A DNA stretch of 64,000 nucleotides from Bacillus gobiensis. GTDB taxonomy: Bacteria > Bacillota > Bacilli > Bacillales > Bacillaceae. The notes under the pieces are model-generated. The model saw nothing but the letters and a program-made list of their open reading frames with translations, was not told the origin of the DNA and did no database searches. Below, in pieces: positions 1 to 8,574 of this stretch. The number at the start of each line of letters is the position of its first letter. The stretch's first letter is position 1. The translations under genes were made by a program, and so were the position numbers. The stretch covers positions 248,190 through 312,189 of the forward strand of contig NZ_CP012600.1 in assembly GCF_001278705.1 (NCBI RefSeq), in the 5' to 3' direction.

Positions 1-1
1 G

Positions 2-397
2 CCGGCATTATCCATTGCTTTAATCGGGACAGTTTCTACTGTGCAATATTTAAGAAGCGAGATCATTGATACGAAACAAAAAGACTTTGTAAGAACGGTT
101 CGTGCAAAGGGCGCTCCGGAATCAAGGATTTATAACAAGCATATTTTCCGAAATTCCATGCTGCCGCTAGCCGCTCTCATCGGTTTTGAAATTACCACAT
201 TATTGAGTGGAACGATATTTATTGAAAGCATATTTAGTTTTCCGGGGATGGGCCAGCTGTTTTTTCAATCGATAGTAACCCGTGATTATAGCTCCGTCAC
301 TGCACTTGTTCTTCTATTCGGAGTAACAGCGATTATTGGAGCTTTAGTAGCCGATATTATCCTGAGCGTGGTCGACCCGCGAATCCGCATTAAATAG
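2..397 (+). CDS. Oligopeptide/dipeptide ABC transporter permease, OppB/DppB/AppB type (5' end outside window)
   Basis: This is the C-terminal part of an inner-membrane permease for a peptide ABC importer. The frame is open from base 2, so the true start lies upstream of the window; the GTG at 41 is internal. The visible part holds the EAA-type loop (DFVRTVRAKGAPESRIYNKH) that contacts the ATPase, then hydrophobic segments and the family's usual C-terminal ending VDPRIRIK. The OppC-type partner follows closely, as in Opp/App/Dpp operons. Substrate cannot be told from the fragment. Confidence 0.93.
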   Translation, partial: PALSIALIGTVSTVQYLRSEIIDTKQKDFVRTVRAKGAPESRIYNKHIFRNSMLPLAALIGFEITTLLSGTIFIESIFSFPGMGQLFFQSIVTRDYSSVTALVLLFGVTAIIGALVADIILSVVDPRIRIK

Positions 398-423
398 ACC
401 ACAAAGCAGAGGTGATTAAAAAA

Positions 424-1350
424 TTGGAGAATAAAATACTGCCTGATAGAGAAGTTTCCCATCATACAAACGCAAGTAAAAAGGTGAAGAAGTCCTATTC
501 CAGCTGGAGAGTCTTCTGGCGAGAAATCGTGAAGGACAAAATTGCTCTTATTTCCCTTATTTTTTTACTGCTTATTTCTTTAGGGGTATATGGGATTTCC
601 TTGTTTCTTGATCAGGATGAAATTGTAACTGTTGATTTGTTTGCAATCTATGAAGCTCCGTCATCTGAATACTGGCTGGGAACAGATTATGGCGGCCGCG
701 ATGTGTTTGGCCAATTAATCATTGGAACGAGAAATTCTTTATCAATAGGATTGCTTGTCACACTTTTAAGCGGCGTAATTGGTGTGATTGTCGGAATATC
801 TGCCGGGTACTTTGGCGGTATGATAGATAATATTTTGATGAGAATTGTTGATTTTTTTGAAATTCTGCCGTTTTTGATGCTGGTGATTGTCTTCGTAGCT
901 ATTGTTCCACGCTACGATATTATCACATTTTCTATGATCATGATGGCGTTTCTTTGGATGAATATTGCTCGGATTATTCGTTCAAAAGCTCTGCAGGAGA
1001 AACAGCTTGATTATGTTCAAGCTTCACGGACGCTTGGAACCTCGCATCTAAAAATCATGTTTTCACAAGTGATGCCTAATGTGAGTTCACTGATCATTGT
1101 GACAATGACCTTGAACCTGGCAGGAAATATCGGCTTGGAATCTGGATTATCTTTTTTAGGATTTGGTTTTCCAGAATCTACGCCAAGTCTCGGTACACTG
1201 GTCAGTTACGCACGGAACCCTCAAGTATTGGAAATGAGATGGTGGATATGGTTACCTGCAGCAATACTTATTTTTGTATTGATGCTGTGTATAAATAATG
1301 TCGGACAAGCTCTAAAAAGGGCAGCTGACGCAAGACAAAGAAGAGGATAA
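424..1350 (+). CDS. Oligopeptide ABC transporter permease, OppC/DppC/AppC type
   Basis: Second membrane subunit of the peptide importer. A cytoplasmic N-terminus is followed by a first membrane segment (about residues 40-62), the OppC N-terminal motif region (WLGTDYGGRDVFGQL), further membrane segments, and the EAA loop (ASRTLGTSHLKIMFSQVMP, about residue 200). I chose the TTG at 424 because AGAGGTGAT lies 7 nt upstream; the GTG at 412 overlaps that Shine-Dalgarno sequence. About 308 residues is normal for the family. It sits between the OppB-type and binding-protein genes and is surely co-transcribed with them. Confidence 0.93.
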   Translation: MENKILPDREVSHHTNASKKVKKSYSSWRVFWREIVKDKIALISLIFLLLISLGVYGISLFLDQDEIVTVDLFAIYEAPSSEYWLGTDYGGRDVFGQLIIGTRNSLSIGLLVTLLSGVIGVIVGISAGYFGGMIDNILMRIVDFFEILPFLMLVIVFVAIVPRYDIITFSMIMMAFLWMNIARIIRSKALQEKQLDYVQASRTLGTSHLKIMFSQVMPNVSSLIIVTMTLNLAGNIGLESGLSFLGFGFPESTPSLGTLVSYARNPQVLEMRWWIWLPAAILIFVLMLCINNVGQALKRAADARQRRG

Positions 1351-1364
1351 AAGGGAGGAAAACA

Positions 1365-3158
1365 ATGAAAAAGCTCTATCAGTCTAAACTGCTTCTCGTC
1401 TTACTTGCCGCATTCATGCTTTTGGTAACAGCTTGTAATAATGAAGAAGGAAGCACTGCTGAAAAAGAAGGGAAAAAGGATGATCTTCTCTCTATTGACG
1501 ATTTTGCAAGTGCTAAAAAAGCGGATGGCGAAATCATAGACGGCGGTACATTAACGTACGGGCTTGTGTCAGATACTCCGTTTGAAGGGACGTTGAACTT
1601 TAATTTCTATCAAGGAACATATGATGATGAAGTTATCTCCTGGTTCGATGAATCAATATTGGATGCTGATGAAAATTACATGTATACCCAAGACGGAGCA
1701 GCAACGTTTGAAGTATCTGAGGACAAAAAAACGTTCACGTTTACCATTCGTGATAACGTCAATTGGCATGACGGCAAACCGGTTACCGCAGAGGATTGGG
1801 CTTTTGCCTTCGAAGTCCTTGGAGACCCAGACTATCCTGGAACCCGTTTTGCTGAAGCTTCAAATGTGCAAGGTTTTGAAGACTATCGCAGCGGGAAGGC
1901 AGACTCCATTTCCGGGCTGAAAATCATTGACGACAAAACGCTGCAAATAACATTCGTGGAGGCAAACCCATCATTATTAGCTAGCGGAATTTGGACGCAC
2001 CCACTGCCTAAGCATATTTTTGGCGATATGAAGGTTGCAGATATGGAATCATCTCCTGAAATAAGGGAACACCCAATCGGATTTGGTCCTTTTAAAGTAG
2101 ACAGTATCGTTCCAGGCGAGTCAGTTGTTTACAAAAAGAACGAGGATTACTGGCGCGGTGAGCCTAAGCTTGACGAAGTAATTCTGAAGGTTGTCAATCC
2201 TAGCGTTGTTACGAAATCTCTCCAGGATGGCGATGTTGATATTGCTGTTTATCCAACAGATCAGTATAAAGATAACGTCAAAGCATTATCAAATGTGGAT
2301 TTCCTTGGGAAGATTGACTTAGCCTATACGTATATTGGCTTTAAGTTAGGAAAGTGGCAGGATAACAAAAATGTTATGGATCCAAATATGAAAATGTCAG
2401 ATGTCAACTTGCGTAAAGCGATGGCTCACGCAGTTAATAACCAAGACGTCGGCGAGCAATTCTATGACGGATTGAGATGGGCCGGCACAACTGTAATACC
2501 GCCGTCACATCCCGCTTTTCATGATGATTCGAATCCAGGATTGGAATATGATCCAGAGCAGTCAAAGAAAATCCTTGATGAGAACGGATATAAAGATACG
2601 AACGGTGACGGGCTTCGGGAGGACAAAAATGGAAATGAGCTTGTCATTAACTTCGCATCGATGAGCGGCGGTGACATCGCCGAACCATTAGCAAATTACT
2701 ATATACAAAAGTGGAAAGAAGTTGGCCTGAATGTGAAGTTGGTTGACGGTCGCTTATTAGAATTTAACTCCTTCTATGATCGGTTGGAAGCTGACGATAA
2801 AGCGATTGACATTTTTCAAGGAGCTTGGGGTGTCGGCAGTGACGTTGATCCGACTGGCTTATGGGGAAGCGCAGCAGCATTTAACTATACGCGCTGGACA
2901 AATGAAGAGAGTGATCAATTATTAGCAGAGGGTATATCTGAAAAAGCTTTTGACGAACAATACCGGTCAGAGGTCTATGAAAAGTGGCAGAAATTAATGA
3001 CGGAGGAAATTCCGGCCTTCCCAACGCTGTACCGTTCTGAATTAACTGCGGTAAACAAGCGTGTTGCGAACTGGGATGTCAAGCCGGGCACTAAGCTTTT
3101 TAACGATAGAAGCCAGCTCGGTGTCACAGCAGAAAAGCCTGAAGTAGCAGGTCAATAA
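1365..3158 (+). CDS. Peptide ABC transporter substrate-binding lipoprotein (SBP family 5)
   Basis: Extracellular solute receptor of the importer encoded by the two preceding genes. A signal peptide ends in the lipobox LVTAC with lipidated Cys24, followed by a low-complexity charged linker and a family 5 binding domain (motifs such as YWRGEPKLDEVILKVV and a VNLRKAMAHAVN-type stretch). It has 597 residues, somewhat longer than typical OppA/AppA (about 540-550). AGGGAGG precedes the ATG. A bidirectional terminator follows. Peptide versus other ligand cannot be decided from the sequence. Confidence 0.92.
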   Translation: MKKLYQSKLLLVLLAAFMLLVTACNNEEGSTAEKEGKKDDLLSIDDFASAKKADGEIIDGGTLTYGLVSDTPFEGTLNFNFYQGTYDDEVISWFDESILDADENYMYTQDGAATFEVSEDKKTFTFTIRDNVNWHDGKPVTAEDWAFAFEVLGDPDYPGTRFAEASNVQGFEDYRSGKADSISGLKIIDDKTLQITFVEANPSLLASGIWTHPLPKHIFGDMKVADMESSPEIREHPIGFGPFKVDSIVPGESVVYKKNEDYWRGEPKLDEVILKVVNPSVVTKSLQDGDVDIAVYPTDQYKDNVKALSNVDFLGKIDLAYTYIGFKLGKWQDNKNVMDPNMKMSDVNLRKAMAHAVNNQDVGEQFYDGLRWAGTTVIPPSHPAFHDDSNPGLEYDPEQSKKILDENGYKDTNGDGLREDKNGNELVINFASMSGGDIAEPLANYYIQKWKEVGLNVKLVDGRLLEFNSFYDRLEADDKAIDIFQGAWGVGSDVDPTGLWGSAAAFNYTRWTNEESDQLLAEGISEKAFDEQYRSEVYEKWQKLMTEEIPAFPTLYRSELTAVNKRVANWDVKPGTKLFNDRSQLGVTAEKPEVAGQ

Positions 3159-3160
3159 TG

Positions 3161-3195
3161 AAAAACTCCTGTGCATTTGGCACAGGAGTTTTTTA
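3161..3195. terminator. Bidirectional rho-independent terminator
   Basis: An 11-bp perfect stem (AACTCCTGTGC, 3164-3174, with 3180-3190) and a 5-nt loop are flanked by A-rich and T-rich tracts on both sides. It ends the peptide transporter operon and can also stop transcription of the convergent sugar transporter gene. Confidence 0.9.
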
Positions 3196-3247
3196 TAGAT
3201 CATAGGTACGAAATCACTTCTAAATCCCAGAGTCTATGTAGACGTAT

Positions 3248-4105
3248 TTAAGTTTTTGCTATACCAAGTAAAAATCCTGCAGTTACAATTAGAACAATTC
3301 CGATAGCAATGCAAATGAGCTGGATTTTTGTTTTCTTTTCTTTCAGGATAAATATTCCTCCAAGTGTAGCGATAACAACGCCCATTTGTGAAAGTGAAAA
3401 GCTCGTAGCTACGCCGACTCTAGGTTGAGAAATAAATAAGAACAAGTTGCCTGCTGCCCAGATTAAGCCCGGAATAATATTTCTAATTGTATACTTATTA
3501 TACGGCTTGTACTTAAAGGTAAGAATAAGCGCACCGATTACCATTCCTACACCTTGAGGCATTAATGCTTGCCAACCGCTTACGTTAGCAAGCCGCATGA
3601 TGATTACGTACACGAGATAACCAACTGTGGAAATGATTAAAAATATCATACCTTTTTTAAAGTCTCCGTTGCTGTCATCTTCGCCATTTTTCTTTTTCTC
3701 AATCGACGTAAGAACAGCTCCGGCTATTATAAGTAAAATTGCAATTACGCCTAGGACAATTGATCTTGTCGTATCCCATTCACCGAAAACAATTACCCCG
3801 AATAGGGAGGTTGAAATTAATTGCAATCCCGTTGAAATGGGATAAGCTTTCGACACGCCCATAATCTGTATACTCTTCAATTGGTTCGTTTGTCCAAGAG
3901 CCCAAAACAGACCGGAAATTAAGCCAATTATAAAAATGTAAGGTGTAAGATCCGGCATTGAAAAAATGTAAATAACGATGGAAAGAATCAATGCTCCGAT
4001 CGTTGTCCCTAAAATTTGGCTATAGGGTCCACCGCCAAGTTTAACGTTGAATACTACAATTGTTCCCCAGAATAGGGCAGGCAGAATGGCCAAAAAGATA
4101 TCCAT
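3248..4105 (-). CDS. Glucose/ribose porter (GRP) family sugar uptake protein, GlcU/RbsU-like
   Basis: A 285-residue integral membrane protein with about ten hydrophobic segments in the drug/metabolite-transporter fold. It carries the hallmark stretches of Bacillus GlcU: ALFWGTIVVFNVKLGGGPYS near the N-terminus, WALGQTNQLKSIQIMGVSKA and the C-terminal GVATSFSLSQMGVVIATLGG. This family takes up sugar by proton symport independently of the PTS. The substrate (glucose or ribose) is inferred from family only. It stands alone, convergent with the peptide operon, and has a long upstream region containing a hairpin on the same strand. Confidence 0.85.
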   Translation of the reverse strand: MDIFLAILPALFWGTIVVFNVKLGGGPYSQILGTTIGALILSIVIYIFSMPDLTPYIFIIGLISGLFWALGQTNQLKSIQIMGVSKAYPISTGLQLISTSLFGVIVFGEWDTTRSIVLGVIAILLIIAGAVLTSIEKKKNGEDDSNGDFKKGMIFLIISTVGYLVYVIIMRLANVSGWQALMPQGVGMVIGALILTFKYKPYNKYTIRNIIPGLIWAAGNLFLFISQPRVGVATSFSLSQMGVVIATLGGIFILKEKKTKIQLICIAIGIVLIVTAGFLLGIAKT

Positions 4106-4619
4106 ATACTATCTATTTCCTTCCTTTTTGCGTGTTGTAGTTAAGTATTGTTATTCTTTTATCATTTCATTCAAGATAATTATTTCCTAAAAAAGCAATT
4201 GTGAATCGCTGTTATAGCGATAAGTTTTTTCCATCTTTTTCTTGCATTTGATGGCAATCTTCAACAATTCTAAACGTGAAGCATTTCCACGTTAACATTC
4301 TAAACACTCCCTTCTACAATAAGTGGTCATAAAAAGAACGAGAATATGCATCTCGTCCGCAAACTTTATAGTTATAACTAACTCCTACCCATTTCCTATT
4401 AGAATTAAAACATATTTGAGATATTAAAATTTTATCTAAATTTTTAATAATTTGTTGTGGAAGCATGACAGGGGATCTAACAGTTTGTTTGGCAGATCAG
4501 CCAGCACGTGATAATTTTTAAGCAGAAAATTCAGAAGAATTATCGTTTATTTCGGGGAGGTGGAAGAGATTATTACCATTCTGTAACAGCCGTTAAAGTT
4601 AAGTGAATTTAAGTAGGCA
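4106..4619. other. Intergenic region upstream of the sugar transporter and of the NitT/TauT operon leader
   Basis: AT-rich stretch without a credible gene. It contains a plus-strand hairpin with a T-tail (ATCGCT/AGCGAT, 4205-4221), a minus-strand hairpin listed separately (4328-4358), and a purine-rich GGGGAGGTGGAAGAG stretch at 4554-4568. I see no recognisable riboswitch core. Confidence 0.5.
4328..4358 (-). terminator. Terminator-like hairpin in the leader of the sugar transporter gene
   Basis: Read on the minus strand, ACGAGA (4356-4351) pairs with TCTCGT (4343-4338) around a 7-nt loop, and a T-rich tail follows. It lies about 220 nt upstream of the GRP transporter start with no minus-strand gene behind it. 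It may therefore be an attenuator in that gene's leader, or may end an unannotated transcript. Confidence 0.45.
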
Positions 4620-4814
4620 ATGATTAAGGAATATAACAAAGTAAATCAGTTGATTTTTCAAGTTAACAAAATCGTGATATTGGCCAAGCAAAGACGGCTA
4701 AAGAATGTTATAGGAACGGTCATTCATTTAGAAAAGAAGTCGGACGAATATCGATCTGGTAAAATGATCTCATTCCTTATGAGAGCAGGACAACCGTTGG
4801 ATCATAGAATATAG
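4620..4814 (+). CDS. Possible 64-residue leader ORF upstream of the NitT/TauT operon (doubtful)
   Basis: An ATG-initiated frame for a 64-residue basic protein with no recognisable domain. The upstream sequence gives only a poor Shine-Dalgarno match (AGTAGGC). Its 3' end runs into the large terminator hairpin that precedes the ABC operon, so if translated it could act as a leader peptide. It could equally be a chance frame within a structured untranslated leader. Confidence 0.25.
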   Translation: MIKEYNKVNQLIFQVNKIVILAKQRRLKNVIGTVIHLEKKSDEYRSGKMISFLMRAGQPLDHRI

Positions 4815-4857
4815 AAGGGTATCCCTTCCATATCTAAATCCGGCGGTTGTTTTTTTC
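4790..4857 (+). terminator. Strong terminator/attenuator hairpin before the NitT/TauT ABC operon
   Basis: CAACCGTTGGAT (starting about 4791) pairs with ATCCGGCGGTTG (ending about 4849) through 12 bp including two G-U pairs. An inner GAAGGG/CCCTTC hairpin with flanking ATAT arms extends the structure. TTTTTTT follows directly. Only 45-50 nt separate it from the next gene's start, the position expected for a leader attenuator. Confidence 0.7.
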
Positions 4858-4901
4858 AGTACTTTTTTAGAAAAATAACATTTTAAAAAAGGAGTGGTCA
4901 T

Positions 4902-5678
4902 ATGCATAAGTTGGAAATTGCAAATTTAAGCAAAGTTTTTCGCAAAAACGGGCAGAACTTAATTGCTCTTCAGGATACAACGATGCAAATTCCTGCTGGA
5001 AAATTTGTCAGTATTATCGGACCGAGCGGCTGCGGCAAGTCAACATTGTTCAATATGATTGCCGGATTATTAAAGCCTTCATCAGGCAGGATTTTGCTTG
5101 ATGGGATAGATATTCAAGGAAAAAGCGGCTATGTCGGCTATATGCTGCAAAAGGATTTGCTGCTCCCATGGCGAACCATCTTAAACAATGTTGTGATTGG
5201 CCTGGAGATCCGTGGTGTTCCAAAAAAAGAGGCGAAAGAAAAAGCACTGCCGCTATTGAATCGTTATGGATTAAAAGGGTTCGAGCATCATTACCCAAGA
5301 GAATTGTCCGGAGGTATGAGGCAGCGGGCTGCACTGCTTCGAACCCTGCTTTACGATCAGGACGTGATATTGCTCGATGAACCATTTGGAGCGTTGGATG
5401 CCCAAACGAGATTAATGATGCAATCGTGGCTTATGGAAATTTGGAAAGACTTCAACAAAACGATTCTATTCGTGACCCATGATATTGATGAAGCGATTTA
5501 TCTATCGGATGAAATCTATGTGTTTTCCCCGAGGCCAGGCCGCTTAAAAGACAAAATTGAGATTGCGATTCCAAGACCGAGAAATGATCGAACTTTGCTC
5601 CTTCCGGAATTTTTACAATATAAACAAAAACTGCTATCTATGCTGAGAGAAGAGACGCCGTATGAAGAACTCGTGTAA
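4902..5678 (+). CDS. ABC transporter ATP-binding protein, NitT/TauT (SsuB/TauB) family
   Basis: Cytoplasmic ATPase of a nitrate/sulfonate/taurine-type importer. All motifs are intact: Walker A GPSGCGKST (residues 40-48), Q-loop in MLQKDLLLPWR, signature LSGGMRQR (from about residue 135), Walker B VILLDEPFGALD and the H-loop FVTHDIDEA. The 258-residue length is usual. AAAAAAGGAGTGG precedes the ATG. It is first in a three-gene operon with a permease and a lipoprotein receptor. The transported compound is unknown; members carry sulfonates, nitrate, bicarbonate or thiamin precursors. Confidence 0.93.
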   Translation: MHKLEIANLSKVFRKNGQNLIALQDTTMQIPAGKFVSIIGPSGCGKSTLFNMIAGLLKPSSGRILLDGIDIQGKSGYVGYMLQKDLLLPWRTILNNVVIGLEIRGVPKKEAKEKALPLLNRYGLKGFEHHYPRELSGGMRQRAALLRTLLYDQDVILLDEPFGALDAQTRLMMQSWLMEIWKDFNKTILFVTHDIDEAIYLSDEIYVFSPRPGRLKDKIEIAIPRPRNDRTLLLPEFLQYKQKLLSMLREETPYEELV

Positions 5679-5684
5679 GGAGGG

Positions 5685-6560
5685 ATGTGCATACCAGCAA
5701 ATTCTAATCAGGTTGTTATTGCACAGAATGATATGAAGAAGAAAGAACTATTGAATGCATCAAACGAACCATTATTTGTTGAAGATGAACAAAAACAGCG
5801 GAAAAGAGAAAATCAATTGACATTGATCGGCCAAATTTTTCTTGGGATTTGCATCATTGCCGGCTGGGAAATTTTAACCCGAATGGGCGTGCTTGATCCT
5901 TACTATTGGAGCAGTCCGCTAACGATTTTTCAAACAGGAGCCATAGCTTGGACTGAAGGGACATTAGTGCAGGATTTGTTGTACACCTCGGGCGCAACCA
6001 TTTTCGGTTTTGCTGCAGGAACGTTTGCAGGTGCTTTGCTGGGGCTTTCCTTTTGGTGGTCGATTCTATATTCAAAAATCACGGAGCCGTATTTAGTTGC
6101 TTTTAATGCGATTCCAAAGCTGGCTCTTGCGCCGGTCCTCGTCATTTTATTCGGCATCGGTTTTTCATCGAAGGTTGTTTTAGCATTTTTGATGACCGTT
6201 ATTGTCACAGCGATTGCGGCATACAGCGGCGTTAAATCAGTTGATAAAGATTTGGAAAACATGCTTTATTCACTTGGAGCCAAGCGAAGGCACGTATTTA
6301 CGATGATCGTTGTACCAAGCTCAATGCCATGGATTGTAAGCAGCTTAAAAATTAATATTGCGCTGGCGCTCGCCGGTACAATCGTTGGTGAATTTATTGC
6401 TTCCCGTCAAGGAGTCGGCAGAATGATTCTTTATGCCGGACAGATTATGAATATTGACCTCGTCTGGGTCGGAGTAATTGCCCTGTCCATCCTTTCCATT
6501 TTGATGTATCTCGGGACGGTTTGGCTTGAAAGATGGCTGCTTAAAGGAATGCGACAATAA
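5685..6560 (+). CDS. ABC transporter permease, NitT/TauT (SsuC/TauC) family
   Basis: Membrane subunit of the importer. About 45 hydrophilic N-terminal residues precede six predicted membrane segments, with the EAA loop at LENMLYSLGAKRRHVFTMIVVPSS. The start is uncertain: AAGGAGGG touches the ATG at 5685 with no spacer, and the in-frame ATG at 5733 lacks any Shine-Dalgarno sequence. Six bases separate the ATPase gene from it, so the two are translated from one message. The family assignment is firm; the substrate is not. Confidence 0.9.
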   Translation: MCIPANSNQVVIAQNDMKKKELLNASNEPLFVEDEQKQRKRENQLTLIGQIFLGICIIAGWEILTRMGVLDPYYWSSPLTIFQTGAIAWTEGTLVQDLLYTSGATIFGFAAGTFAGALLGLSFWWSILYSKITEPYLVAFNAIPKLALAPVLVILFGIGFSSKVVLAFLMTVIVTAIAAYSGVKSVDKDLENMLYSLGAKRRHVFTMIVVPSSMPWIVSSLKINIALALAGTIVGEFIASRQGVGRMILYAGQIMNIDLVWVGVIALSILSILMYLGTVWLERWLLKGMRQ

Positions 6561-6584
6561 AAAGAAAAAGTGGGGGATATGGAG

Positions 6585-7610
6585 ATGAAACGTATCAAAT
6601 GGTTGGTAAGCTGTTTGCTTGTTGCTGCTTTTCTTCTAATTGCAGGGTGCGGCTCGAATAATCAACCAGGGACAACTGAACCGGGAAATGGTGAATTGAA
6701 AAAAATCACAATCGCCGAACCCGTTCATTTAATTGGTTATCTGCCGCTTTATACAGCAATACATGAAGGCTTTTTTAAAGAGGAAGGGCTGGATGTTGAA
6801 GTCGTAACGGCTACGGGAGGCGGTCATGTAACCTCATTAGTAAGCGGTGAAGTATGGGGGAATATCGCCGGTCCAGATTCGAATCAAATGTCGAATGTAG
6901 GCAATAAAGATCCAATTGTTTCTGTCGTGAATGTGGTAAACCGGGCCAATGTGTATCTCATGTCTGCCGAGGAAGCAAACCTTGCCGATGATTCCAAGGA
7001 AGCAATGGCCGAATATTTAAAAGGAAAAACGATTGCAGCCGGACGTTTTGGGGGAAGCCCGAATTTATTAACAAGATACTTGCTTATGGATCTTGGGCTT
7101 GATCCTGAAAAAGACGTCAAGCTTGAAGAGCCGGCAGATGCCGCAGCTGTTGTTTCGCTGGTGGAAAACGGGCAGGCAGACATTGCGAACGGTGGAGAAC
7201 CGCAGATTAATGAAGGGATTAAAAAAGGTGTGTGGAAGGAGCCGTTTTATAGCTTTACGAGTCTAGGGGACTATCCTTATTCCGTGATCAGTGTAAAAAA
7301 ATCGACGATTGAGAAAGACCCTGAGACTGTCGCAAGCTTTGTAAAAGCAATTAAGAAAGCGTTAGCCGCAGTAGATGAAGACCATGGGCTTGCCATGGAA
7401 GTATTGAAAAAAGAATTCCCGACGACTGAGGAAGATTCATTACAGGCTTCCCTAGATCGGGCATATGCGGACAGTTTATGGAGCAAGGATGGAGTTATAA
7501 CGGTGGAATCAGTTGCTAAGGTGATGGATGTGGTTGAAAAGACGGGGGTATACACAAAAGGCTACTCCTATGATGAGCTGGTAAACATGGAGTTTGTAGA
7601 AGGAAATTAA
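6585..7610 (+). CDS. ABC transporter substrate-binding lipoprotein, NMT1/THI5-like
   Basis: Solute receptor of the NitT/TauT importer. A short signal peptide ends in the lipobox LIAGC (lipidated Cys22). A periplasmic-binding type II fold of the NMT1/SsuA group follows (GYLPLYTAIHEGFFKEEGL, GKTIAAGRFGGSPNLLTRYLL). I prefer the ATG at 6585 because GGGGGAT is then well spaced; GTG 6570 and ATG 6579 are alternatives. At 341 residues it is average. Such receptors bind sulfonates, pyrimidine precursors or similar small molecules; no residue visible here settles which. Confidence 0.9.
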   Translation: MKRIKWLVSCLLVAAFLLIAGCGSNNQPGTTEPGNGELKKITIAEPVHLIGYLPLYTAIHEGFFKEEGLDVEVVTATGGGHVTSLVSGEVWGNIAGPDSNQMSNVGNKDPIVSVVNVVNRANVYLMSAEEANLADDSKEAMAEYLKGKTIAAGRFGGSPNLLTRYLLMDLGLDPEKDVKLEEPADAAAVVSLVENGQADIANGGEPQINEGIKKGVWKEPFYSFTSLGDYPYSVISVKKSTIEKDPETVASFVKAIKKALAAVDEDHGLAMEVLKKEFPTTEEDSLQASLDRAYADSLWSKDGVITVESVAKVMDVVEKTGVYTKGYSYDELVNMEFVEGN

Positions 7611-7913
7611 AAACTGTTCCCAACAAGGCTGGTATAAGCGAGAATGGTTTCAATGAAACTTTACATTTTGAACCGTGGTCAATTTGTCCGCGGTTCTTTT
7701 TTAAACAGTGTCATACTAGCCCATATCTGGACTAGCTCTTTTTGGGAATAAGTTATGCTGCCGAATTTTACGGTTTTGGTCACCCTTCACGGTTCAAAGG
7801 CTTTAATCCCGACATAAAAACATTTTATAGAACACCGTAAACGTGGAGATTGTAGAGATTAATTTCAAAAAGATTTAAAATAATTTAAATAGAATTCATA
7901 GGGAGGAATACAC
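7611..7913. other. Intergenic region after the NitT/TauT operon
   Basis: It holds the operon terminator (listed separately) and about 200 bases upstream of the acetyltransferase pseudogene in which I see no gene or clear operator. Confidence 0.5.
7669..7702 (+). terminator. Rho-independent terminator of the NitT/TauT operon
   Basis: GAACCGTGG (7670-7678) pairs with CCGCGGTTC (7688-7696), with one G-U pair and a 9-nt loop, followed by TTTTTT. Confidence 0.85.
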
Positions 7914-8323
7914 TTGAATTGGACTAAAGATGATTTCATTGTTAGTGATGATACTGCACTCATAAATATAGACGTTGTTTCACAATTACTTTCGAAAACA
8001 TATTGGGCACAAACAGAACTAAAGAAACGATTACACAAAGCATTAACAATTCAATTACCTTTGGTACATATCACAAAGGAAAACAAATCGCGTTCGCTAG
8101 AGTTGTTACTGATAAATCTGTTTTTTCTTGGATTTTAGATGTTGTAGTTGATGAATCTTATAGAGGAAATGGTTTAGGTCAATGGTTAATACAATGTATT
8201 TTAGAACATCCAGAAATAAAACATACTGCATTTGCTCTAGCTACTTCAGATGCTCACGATTTTTATAAAAAGTTCAAGTTTCAAGAAAACAAATGTATGA
8301 CAAGGCAATTAATAGATGATTAA
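7914..8323 (+). pseudogene. GNAT-family N-acetyltransferase, frameshifted
   Basis: Two overlapping frames together make one small acetyltransferase. The first (from TTG 7914, with GGGAGGAA upstream) gives the N-terminus MNWTKDDFIVSDDTALINID up to LLSKTYWAQ. The second continues with NRTKETITQSI through the acetyl-CoA loop region (VVVDESYRGNGLGQWLI) to the end. The switch falls in a run of A near 8009-8014, where a single missing A (CAAACAGA for an expected CAAAACAGA) accounts for it. The product would be about 136 residues. The alternative is a base-calling error in the homopolymer. Confidence 0.8.
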
Positions 8324-8539
8324 AAACATATTTTACTAATAGTCTTTAATATGAATGTCGATAGGAGAGGTTTTTTGACTAAAGAGGTAAAAACATGGTG
8401 CATGCAGCTTCAATTCTTTTGAATTTATTGTAAAGTTTGTGAAGAAAAAAGGTTAAGAAGTGTCGACAATTTTATTTAAAACTATGTTTGTTAATGTTTA
8501 TATTAATATTAAAAACTCTTTAGAAAATAATTTCTCAGC

Positions 8540-8574
8540 TAATAAAAATGCATTCCGACAATGCCGGAATGCCA
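8540..8574 (-). terminator. Terminator of the toxin-antitoxin operon
   Basis: GCATTCCG (8550-8557) and CGGAATGC (8565-8572) form an 8-bp stem. On the minus strand it is followed by ATTTTTATT, directly after the Doc stop codon. Confidence 0.8.

Noticed and set aside
4440..4900. TPP, guanidine-I (ykkC) or tetrahydrofolate riboswitch before the NitT/TauT operon
   Set aside because: None of the conserved cores (for example CTGAGA and ACCTGA of TPP) is present; only a terminator-like structure is supported.
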